The notes below the pieces were generated by a model. It did no database searches. It saw only the letters and a list, made by a program, of their open reading frames with translations, and was not told the origin of the DNA. Below, in pieces: positions 1-4,964 of a stretch of 6,853 nucleotides of DNA. Within the stretch, counting starts at the first letter, position 1; every line of letters begins with the position of its first letter. The position numbers and the translations under genes are program-made. This DNA is from OCS116 cluster bacterium (GTDB lineage Bacteria; Pseudomonadota; Alphaproteobacteria; Rhizobiales; OSC116): positions 1 through 6,853 of the forward strand of contig NVUS02000194.1 in assembly GCA_002402005.2 (NCBI GenBank), written 5' to 3'.

Positions 1-717
1 ATTGCTATCCTCAATCCATTGTTTGAATACAGGTTGCAGCCCAATATAAAGTGGACTTTGGCGTATTTGATCAAAGTCCTGCCAAAAAGCCTCAAAATCA
101 CCATCTATGTTTACATTCTTCAAAAAACCATCAAAGGTCTGTCCGGCACCTTCCAAATCGGCCACTTGTTCGTGAAAAGCGATATAGGCGGGATGCTGGC
201 CATCATAAACCACAGATATGCCGTCAGTATATTCGGTCACCAAACTAATGCCAGGGTGCGCCATGCTCAGCACGATATAGCCATGACTAGCCAAATTTTG
301 CATCTGCACAGTGTTCTGGGTGGGAAAAGACGCAAAACCATGATTGAATATAATCACCGGATATAGCGCCTCGTCAGTGGCAATTGGTGCTTCTGTATAG
401 GAGTGAGATTTATCACTTGTGGCTAAAAATTCTGGCAAGTTGAATATTTTCACCACTGCAAGTGCTGTTTCTTCCGATTGCATCACATCTCGCGCGCCAT
501 CAATAGAGTGTGTAGGATACCAGGCCTTTACATTTAGCTTGCGCAGCCTACCGGTAATGGCTGAACCAAATTCATAATCAAAGCTAGTCGTCCCGACTTT
601 ATAGTGACCAGTTGGCGCCATGCCTTTAATCGGGCGCAAATGATTAAAATAAAAATAGCCGCCACCAGCCAATAGTAAAATAAGCAAAACTGCTATAGAA
701 ATATAGAAGATTTTCAT
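1..717 (-). CDS. Membrane-anchored alpha/beta hydrolase, PAF-acetylhydrolase / dienelactone hydrolase-like (3' end missing)
   Basis: An uninterrupted reading frame of 239 codons starts at ATG 717-715 and runs off the left edge without a stop. A GAGG-type ribosome binding site lies about 9 bases upstream of the ATG. Residues 1-24 form a hydrophobic N-terminal segment (Lys2, then Ile/Leu/Ala-rich) that looks like an uncleaved signal anchor; there is no lipobox cysteine. Around residues 120-155 the sequence has the strand-loop-helix of the PAF acetylhydrolase / dienelactone hydrolase superfamily: PVIIFNHGF at 120-128, whose NHG is the expected oxyanion-hole loop, then a conserved-looking helix ending ASHGYIV at 143-149, then AHP at 153-155. 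In this family the GxSxG nucleophile and the Asp/His of the triad come later, so they would lie outside the window and activity cannot be judged. Family assignment is by pattern recognition; the substrate is unknown. It is divergent from rpsT and not obviously related to replication. Confidence 0.82.
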   Translation of the reverse strand, partial: MKIFYISIAVLLILLLAGGGYFYFNHLRPIKGMAPTGHYKVGTTSFDYEFGSAITGRLRKLNVKAWYPTHSIDGARDVMQSEETALAVVKIFNLPEFLATSDKSHSYTEAPIATDEALYPVIIFNHGFASFPTQNTVQMQNLASHGYIVLSMAHPGISLVTEYTDGISVVYDGQHPAYIAFHEQVADLEGAGQTFDGFLKNVNIDGDFEAFWQDFDQIRQSPLYIGLQPVFKQWIEDSN

Positions 718-736
718 AATGCCTGCCTCATATTAA

Positions 737-766
737 TTCTAATAGAAATATATCTATTAGATATAT
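737..766. promoter_or_regulatory. Two adjacent palindromes in the hydrolase upstream region
   Basis: TTCTA-A-TAGAA (737-747) is a perfect 5-1-5 palindrome, followed directly by ATATATCT-ATT-AGATATAT (748-766), a perfect 8-3-8 palindrome. They lie 20-49 bases upstream of the hydrolase ATG and far from the rpsT promoter, so if they act as operators they most likely concern the hydrolase. The region is AT-rich, which makes chance palindromes more likely; no known regulator consensus was recognised. Confidence 0.3.
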
Positions 767-833
767 AAGAAGTTGGCCAAATTTATCAAGCCTCAATATT
801 ATCAAATTATTATGCATTCAAAGCGATCTTTGC

Positions 834-862
834 TTGACCTTTGGCTATTGTGCTTGTATAAG
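834..862 (+). promoter_or_regulatory. rpsT promoter (-35 TTGACC, -10 TATAAG)
   Basis: TTGACC at 834-839 and TATAAG at 857-862 are separated by an ideal 17-bp spacer, each matching five of six housekeeping sigma-factor consensus bases. Transcription would start near 869, giving a leader of about 80 bases before the rpsT ATG at 949. The only downstream gene on this strand is rpsT, which fits a strong ribosomal-protein promoter. Confidence 0.7.
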
Positions 863-948
863 CCCGTCAATACAGAGTTTAATTTGATGTCTCTATTGCC
901 AGCATATCGCCCAATATAGCCATCCCGAAATGATAAAGAGCTTATATA

Positions 949-1215
949 ATGGCAAATACAACATCAGCTAAAAAAGCCATCCGCGTGATGGCCCGCAAAA
1001 CAGCTATTAACAAAACACGTCGGTCTCGCGTTCGTACATTTATGCGTAAATTGGATGAAGCCATTGCGGCTGGTAATTATGAAACAGCAACCGAAGCATT
1101 ACGCGCTGCACAAGCAGAAATGATGCGCGCTGCTCAAAAAGGTATTTTTCATAAGAAAACGGCATCACGTAAAATTTCTCGTTTGTCAAAACGTGTGAAA
1201 GCATTATCTGCTTAA
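949..1215 (+). CDS. rpsT: 30S ribosomal protein S20
   Basis: An 88-residue, strongly basic protein with the start MANTTSAKKAIR, the usual length and the all-helical Lys/Arg/Ala-rich composition of S20. Typical features are the basic KTRRSRVRTFMRK stretch near residues 22-34 and the C-terminal GIFHKKTASRKISRLSKRV block near 65-83, both expected to contact 16S rRNA in the body of the 30S subunit. The ATG at 949 is supported by AAAGAG at 935-940, eight bases upstream. It has its own promoter upstream and a strong terminator directly after the stop, so it appears to be a single-gene unit. An rpsT gene just upstream of dnaA is a recurrent alphaproteobacterial arrangement and supports the taxonomic reading. 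Confidence 0.98.
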   Translation: MANTTSAKKAIRVMARKTAINKTRRSRVRTFMRKLDEAIAAGNYETATEALRAAQAEMMRAAQKGIFHKKTASRKISRLSKRVKALSA

Positions 1216-1226
1216 TCAAATTTTAT

Positions 1227-1264
1227 AAAAAGGCCTCGCTAATATTTTAGCGGGGCCTTTTTTT
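1227..1264 (+). terminator. Intrinsic terminator of rpsT
   Basis: The left arm at 1227-1240 (ending GGCCTCGCT) pairs with the right arm at 1249-1262 (starting AGCGGGGCC), with one U-G wobble, across an 8-base loop, and a run of seven T (1258-1264) follows. The A-run on the left means it could also work on the opposite strand. It begins 11 bases after the rpsT stop and separates rpsT from the rhodanese-dnaA region. Confidence 0.9.
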
Positions 1265-1276
1265 GTGGGCGGCAAA

Positions 1277-1305
1277 AATATTTACCTAAAATTTATGTAA
1301 ATATT
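1277..1305. repeat. 9-bp perfect inverted repeat, operator-like
   Basis: AATATTTAC at 1277-1285 and GTAAATATT at 1297-1305 are exact reverse complements separated by 11 bases. The sequence lies just beyond the rpsT terminator, about 340 bp upstream of the rhodanese gene. It has no U-run and is AT-rich, so it is unlikely to be a terminator. It could be a binding site for a dimeric regulator or part of an AT-rich unwinding region. Confidence 0.4.
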
Positions 1306-1327
1306 GGGGTCAATAATATAGTTAATT

Positions 1328-1347
1328 TTATACATAAATGGTGATAA
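1328..1347. promoter_or_regulatory. Possible weak DnaA-box pair
   Basis: TTATACATA at 1328-1336 matches eight of nine positions of the relaxed DnaA box TTATNCACA. TGGTGATAA at 1339-1347 matches the reverse complement of TTATCCACA at seven of nine. Two degenerate sites in opposite orientation could be relevant to dnaA autoregulation or an origin, but no exact box was found here and AT-rich DNA gives such matches by chance. Confidence 0.2.
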
Positions 1348-1498
1348 GTTTTAGCTGCCGTCGGGTCAAAAAACAGAGTCAAATCTGAATCTTAGATGGG
1401 TAGAGTTGTTTTCCAAAAGGCTTTGGCTGAATCTATAGACAAATTTCAAGTCAAGCAGATTTTGTATATTTATTTAGGCCTTTTACCCCCTGCCTCTC

Positions 1499-1528
1499 TT
1501 GCAAGGTGCGGCCATTTATGTTTAATAT
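1499..1528 (+). promoter_or_regulatory. Candidate -35/-10 promoter upstream of the FNR box
   Basis: TTGCAA (1499-1504) and TAATAT (1523-1528) are 18 bp apart and each match four of six consensus bases. If this promoter is real, the FNR-type box at 1546-1559 would lie about 10-25 bases into the transcript, a position expected to block transcription rather than activate it. The support is only moderate. Confidence 0.25.
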
Positions 1529-1545
1529 AGCTTCATCATCCTTCG

Positions 1546-1559
1546 TTGATATACATCAA
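1546..1559. promoter_or_regulatory. Perfect FNR/FixK-type operator (anaerobox)
   Basis: TTGATATACATCAA is an exact match to TTGAT-N4-ATCAA, the palindromic consensus bound by FNR, FnrL, FixK and ANR-type Crp-family regulators. Its centre lies between 1552 and 1553. An alternating A/T run at 1583-1592 (for example TATATA at 1584-1589) is about the right distance downstream to be the -10 element of a class II FNR-activated promoter, in which the box is centred near -41.5 and replaces the -35. The next gene is the rhodanese gene at 1642, then dnaA. The motif is directly seen; regulation by oxygen or redox is inferred. Confidence 0.7.
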
Positions 1560-1641
1560 ATAGCCTGATCATTTGGCTGTTCATATATATATCGGTTCGG
1601 CTGGTGATTTTAAGATAAGTTGTTGTTTTTAAGGATTATAT

Positions 1642-2106
1642 ATGACACTCATATATGCAGATGATTTGACGCCAAACGCGGCTTTCAAATGTCTTCTTGA
1701 AGACGCATCAACATATCTTATAGATGTAAGAACAAAAGCCGAGACTATTTTTGTCGGCACGCCTAATTTATCAGACCTGCCAAACGCGGCAGATTTGACG
1801 GAAAAATATTGCTTAATTGAATGGCAGTTATTCCCGTCTATGCAAACCAATGATAACTTCATTGCTGAGCTAAGTGCGAAATTAAAGCAATGGCAAGACA
1901 AAGATGGCGTTGAGGCCGCAGATAGAAATCTGTTGTTTTTATGTCGCTCAGGGGTACGCAGTGCATATGCTGCTGATGTTGCAACAAAAATGGGATGCAA
2001 CAAGAGTTATAATATATCTGGCGGCTTTGAAGGCGATGTAGATGATGGGGGCCATCGTTCACATTTGTCAGGTTGGAAATTTACGGGATTACCATGGTCT
2101 CAGTGA
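1642..2106 (+). CDS. Rhodanese-like domain protein (sulfurtransferase)
   Basis: A 154-residue protein made of one rhodanese domain. It has the N-terminal YLIDVRTKAE signature at residues 25-34, the active-site loop CRSGVRS at 101-107 with Cys101 as the expected persulfide-carrying residue, and the C-terminal signature NISGGFEGD at 124-132 followed by GWKFTGLPW at 144-152. All elements for sulfur transfer are present, so it is probably active, with an unknown sulfur acceptor. There is no signal peptide, which implies a cytoplasmic location. The ATG is supported by AAGGA at 1631-1635, six bases upstream. It lies between rpsT and dnaA and ends 51 bp before the dnaA start with no good terminator, so co-transcription with dnaA is likely. 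The upstream FNR-type box suggests control by oxygen or redox state. An insert of about 20 residues (roughly 37-56) between the first two conserved segments is seen in similar single-domain rhodaneses. Confidence 0.9.
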   Translation: MTLIYADDLTPNAAFKCLLEDASTYLIDVRTKAETIFVGTPNLSDLPNAADLTEKYCLIEWQLFPSMQTNDNFIAELSAKLKQWQDKDGVEAADRNLLFLCRSGVRSAYAADVATKMGCNKSYNISGGFEGDVDDGGHRSHLSGWKFTGLPWSQ

Positions 2107-2157
2107 CGATAAATAAAATGTCTCACTTTTGATTTAGGTTATTAAGGATCGGTTATT

Positions 2158-3654
2158 ATGGAAGCAGCAGTCGTTGAGCTAGACAGCAAATGGGAAATCG
2201 TACGCGAAGGTTTGCGTAGCGATTTAGGTGAAGATGTGTATTCAAGCTGGTTTACCCGCATGATGCCCGAAAATTTTGACGGGGCCAATCTCACCGTCTC
2301 TGTACCAACACGTTTTTTACGTTCTTGGATTCAAAATCATTATCGTGACACCCTGCTTGAAGGGTGGAAAAAAGAAATTACCAACCTAGCACGGGTTGAT
2401 ATTTTGGTGCGCACATGCTCCACACGTCAAGCACCCAAACCAAATAATAATTTGCAGATCGCCCAGCAAAATGAGCTGGACGGCAAAGCCTCTGGGCAAG
2501 ATTGGGGCCAAAGAATGGGCGGCCTTAAAGGTTTTGGCGGCATGCCTGGCCAAGCTATGGGTGGCCGCGCGATGGGCGATGTGATGATGGGTAGCCGTCG
2601 TGGCCATATGGTCGATCCACGCCAATGCTTTGATACATTTGTAGTTGGCGATAGCAATGCTTTGGCCTTCCAAGCGGCAAAACGCGTAGCCGATGGTATG
2701 CCCAATGAATTTGGCGGCTATCGTCCATTATTCATCTATGGTGGCCCGGGGCTTGGTAAAACCCATTTACTCAACGCCGTGCGCCAACAAATCATGATTA
2801 AATATCCTGAACGTAGAATGCTTTACCTGACGGCCGAAGAATTTATCGTACAATTTGTCAACGCGCTCAAAGCCCGCGACACTATGGCATTTAAAGAAAA
2901 ATTACGCAGTGTTGATCTGTTATTAATCGATGATTTACAATTCTTGCAGGGCGATAAAGTGCAAGAAGAGTTTGACCATACTTTCACCAGTTTGGTTGAA
3001 GCCGGCAAACAAGTTGTTTTGGCTGCCGATCAATCTCCAGTTCAACTGAGTTGCTTAAATGACCGTATGCGTTCGCGCTTATCGGGTGGTTTGGTGATCG
3101 ACATCTGCCCCAATGATTTTGATTTGCGGGTGCGCATTCTAAAAGCCAAAGTGACCGAAGCCCAACGGGTCAACCCAACACTCAGCGTGCCAGCCGATGT
3201 ATTGCAATATATTGCCGAAAATGCATCACGTTGCGCCCGTGGTTTAGAAGGCGGTTTGGTCAGTGTATTGTCACGCGCTCAAAATGGCATCATCACGCTA
3301 GAAATGGCTAGATCTGCATTGCGCAACCAAGTGTCGGTCGAAGAAAACCGCATCATCCGTGTGCATGACATCATTAAATCTGTGTCAGATTTCTATCAGG
3401 TTTCAAAAGCTGATCTATTCTCAGCCCGTCGCCATCGCTCTATTGTGCGGCCGCGCCAAATTGGCATGTATCTAGCCAAAATGCTCACCTCACGTAGTTT
3501 GCCCGAAATTGGCCGACGCTTTGGTGGTCGCGATCATACAACTGTGCTGCATGCGGTGCGTAAAATTGATGATTTGCTGAAAAAAGACCCAATTTTGGCC
3601 GAAGAAGTGGCGCGTTTAAAGCGCGAAATTGAATTGAATGACGGTCATCGTTAA
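2158..3654 (+). CDS. dnaA: Chromosomal replication initiator protein DnaA
   Basis: A 498-residue AAA+ initiator that binds DnaA boxes, opens the origin and loads the helicase. Domain I (about 1-75) includes the SSWF stretch at 29-32. The domain II linker (about 80-153) is unusually Gly/Met-rich at 117-151. Domain III carries Walker A GGPGLGKTH at 195-203, Walker B LLLIDD at 254-259, the box VII arginine finger region DRMRSRLSGGL at 302-312 (Arg307 aligning with the E. coli finger) and sensor 2 Arg361. Domain IV ends with the DNA-binding signature GGRDHTTVLHAV at 456-467. The usual VRELEGALN around sensor 2 reads ARGLEGGLV (360-368): the arginine is kept but the following Glu is Gly. AAGGA at 2144-2148, nine bases before the ATG, supports the start. 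No promoter is apparent in the 51 bp upstream, so expression may come from the rhodanese promoter; a terminator follows. Confidence 0.98.
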   Translation: MEAAVVELDSKWEIVREGLRSDLGEDVYSSWFTRMMPENFDGANLTVSVPTRFLRSWIQNHYRDTLLEGWKKEITNLARVDILVRTCSTRQAPKPNNNLQIAQQNELDGKASGQDWGQRMGGLKGFGGMPGQAMGGRAMGDVMMGSRRGHMVDPRQCFDTFVVGDSNALAFQAAKRVADGMPNEFGGYRPLFIYGGPGLGKTHLLNAVRQQIMIKYPERRMLYLTAEEFIVQFVNALKARDTMAFKEKLRSVDLLLIDDLQFLQGDKVQEEFDHTFTSLVEAGKQVVLAADQSPVQLSCLNDRMRSRLSGGLVIDICPNDFDLRVRILKAKVTEAQRVNPTLSVPADVLQYIAENASRCARGLEGGLVSVLSRAQNGIITLEMARSALRNQVSVEENRIIRVHDIIKSVSDFYQVSKADLFSARRHRSIVRPRQIGMYLAKMLTSRSLPEIGRRFGGRDHTTVLHAVRKIDDLLKKDPILAEEVARLKREIELNDGHR

Positions 3655-3690
3655 ACGCCGTAGAATTCGTTAACAAATACACAATTTTTT

Positions 3691-3720
3691 AAAGCATCAG
3701 CAGCTTTGCTGGTGCTTTTT
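3691..3720 (+). terminator. Intrinsic terminator between dnaA and dnaN
   Basis: A 12-bp stem pairs 3691-3702 (AAAGCATCAGCA) with 3707-3718 (TGCTGGTGCTTT), with one U-G wobble and a GCTT loop, and runs into five T (3716-3720). It lies 37 bases after the dnaA stop. It implies that dnaN-recF depend at least partly on their own promoter. Confidence 0.82.
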
Positions 3721-3722
3721 GT

Positions 3723-3750
3723 TTGACCTTGGGCACAAGTGTTATAGTCT
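3723..3750 (+). promoter_or_regulatory. Likely dnaN-recF promoter
   Basis: TTGACC at 3723-3728 is the same -35 hexamer as in the rpsT promoter. Downstream, TATAGT (3743-3748) is the best -10 by sequence but leaves only a 14-bp spacer; TAGTCT (3745-3750) gives 16 bp but is a poorer hexamer. Its position directly after a terminator and before dnaN supports a promoter; the exact -10 is uncertain. Confidence 0.45.
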
Positions 3751-3768
3751 AGGGTTCTGAATTGATTC

Positions 3769-3789
3769 TGATGGCGCGATATGCCATCA
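3769..3789 (+). promoter_or_regulatory. Stem-loop in the dnaN leader
   Basis: TGATGGC at 3769-3775 and GCCATCA at 3783-3789 are perfect complements around a 7-base loop (3776-3782). The element lies between the presumed transcription start and the dnaN ribosome binding site (AGGA, 3801-3804). It has no T-run, so it is not a terminator. It may be an operator palindrome or an mRNA structure affecting stability or initiation. Confidence 0.4.
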
Positions 3790-3810
3790 AAGCGTAAGTT
3801 AGGATAGAAA

Positions 3811-4926
3811 ATGAAAGTGACCATTGAACGCGAGATATTGCTGAAATCACTCAACCATGTGCAAGGTGTGGTCGAGCGGCGCAATACCATTCCTGTTTTG
3901 TCCAACATTCTGATTGCAGCTTCTGGCGAGACGGTCAATTTCACCGCCACTGATTTGGACATTAGCATCGTCGAAAGTGCCGCTGCCATTGTTGATCAAG
4001 AAGGCAGCATCACCGCTCCAGCACATTTGCTTTATGACATTGTGCGCAAATTGCCCGATGGCACGCAAATCTCAATCGAAAAAGTCGAAGATACCCGCAT
4101 TGACGTGCGTTCAGGCCGTTCACAATTCACCTTACAAGCCCTATCTGCTGATGATTTTCCCAATCTTTCATCCGGCGAAATGAGCCATAATTTCGATTTA
4201 AGCGTTGGCAATTTAAAACGCATGATCGAGAAAACCCGGTTTGCCATCAGCACCGAAGAAACCCGCTATTATCTCAACGGCATTTATTTCCACACCATTG
4301 AAGACGAAGGTGACGCCAAATTATGCGCTGTTGCCACCGATGGTCACCGTTTGGCCAAAGTCGAAATTGCCATGCCGGCTGGCGCGGCTGGCATGCCGGG
4401 CATTATTATCCCGCGCAAAACTGTCGGCGAATTGCATAAATTACTCGATAGTGACGAAGAAAATGTTGCCATCAGCCTATCCGATAGCAAAATTGAATTC
4501 CGCATTGGCAAAACCATTGTGACCTCTAAATTAATTGACGGCAATTACCCTGATTATGACCGGGTCATTCCGAGCAATAACCAAAATGCCATGAATGTCG
4601 AAACCCGCCCGCTGACCAAAGCAGTTGACCGGGTGTCGACTGTTGCCAACGATAGAGGCCGGGCGATTAAATTGGCTTTGTCCAAAGATGTGCTGACACT
4701 TGAAGTCAACAATCCTGACAGCGGCCATGCCGAAGAAGAATTGATGGTCGAATATGACAGCGTCAACTTAGAAATTGGCTTTAACGCCAAATATATGTTG
4801 GATGTTTTGAACCAGCTTGAAGGCGATAGTGTTGAATTTCTATTCGCTGAAAGTGTCGACCCGGTATTGGTGAAAGACCTTGGTGACGAAGGCACAATTT
4901 ACGTGCTGATGCCTATGCGGGTTTAA
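3811..4926 (+). CDS. dnaN: DNA polymerase III subunit beta (sliding clamp)
   Basis: A 371-residue protein of the usual length for the ring-shaped clamp that tethers DNA polymerase III and recruits other DNA-handling proteins. The three similar domains are at about 1-120, 121-250 and 251-371. Recognisable landmarks are the N-terminal RRNTIPVLSNILI at 23-35, ATDLDIS at 46-52, ATDGHRLAKVEI at 175-186, the LIDGNYPDYDRVIP strand-loop at 241-254, FNAKYMLDVL at 324-333 and the C-terminal VLMPMRV at 365-371, which forms part of the pocket that holds clamp-binding motifs. AGGA six bases before the ATG supports the start. It is preceded by a terminator, a likely promoter and a leader stem-loop, and followed after about 20 bases by recF, so dnaN-recF look like one operon. 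No key element is missing. Confidence 0.98.
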   Translation: MKVTIEREILLKSLNHVQGVVERRNTIPVLSNILIAASGETVNFTATDLDISIVESAAAIVDQEGSITAPAHLLYDIVRKLPDGTQISIEKVEDTRIDVRSGRSQFTLQALSADDFPNLSSGEMSHNFDLSVGNLKRMIEKTRFAISTEETRYYLNGIYFHTIEDEGDAKLCAVATDGHRLAKVEIAMPAGAAGMPGIIIPRKTVGELHKLLDSDEENVAISLSDSKIEFRIGKTIVTSKLIDGNYPDYDRVIPSNNQNAMNVETRPLTKAVDRVSTVANDRGRAIKLALSKDVLTLEVNNPDSGHAEEELMVEYDSVNLEIGFNAKYMLDVLNQLEGDSVEFLFAESVDPVLVKDLGDEGTIYVLMPMRV

Positions 4927-4936
4927 CCCATTAATC

Positions 4937-4940
4937 GGAG
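4937..4940 (+). promoter_or_regulatory. Ribosome binding site that argues for an upstream recF start
   Basis: GGAG at 4937-4940 is the only good Shine-Dalgarno sequence between dnaN and recF. It is six bases before ATC 4947, 15 before ATT 4956 and 24 before TTG 4965. The in-frame stop TAA at 4932-4934 bounds how far upstream recF can start, and no ATG, GTG or TTG lies in frame between that stop and 4965. Confidence 0.6.
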
Positions 4941-4964
4941 TGCACCATCCCTTATATTTCCGAT

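Larger units (their letters stand above)
1265..1641. other. Gene-free AT-rich region upstream of rhodanese-dnaA
   Basis: No credible coding frame is visible on either strand. What can be seen is an inverted repeat at 1277-1305, weak DnaA-box-like sites at 1328-1347, a small CCAAA-AGGC-TTTGG hairpin at 1413-1426, a possible promoter at 1499-1528, and a perfect FNR-type box at 1546-1559 followed by an alternating A/T run at 1583-1592. Together these suggest a regulatory region for the downstream rhodanese-dnaA pair. A role as replication origin is possible but poorly supported. Confidence 0.6.

Noticed and set aside
19..366. 115-codon open frame on the + strand
   Set aside because: It lies antisense to the hydrolase frame on the - strand, which is longer, has a ribosome binding site, a signal anchor and a recognisable NHG motif; the + frame has no protein-like features.
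1629..2003. 124-codon - strand frame over the rhodanese gene
   Set aside because: Antisense shadow of a clear rhodanese domain with an intact active-site loop.
2102..2130. AGTGA...TCACT followed by T residues, as a terminator between rhodanese and dnaA
   Set aside because: Only a 5-bp stem with a 16-base loop, too weak to be a credible terminator.
2128..2160. TTGATT with TATTAT as a promoter directly in front of dnaA
   Set aside because: The -10 would overlap the dnaA start codon and leave the obvious ribosome binding site untranscribed.
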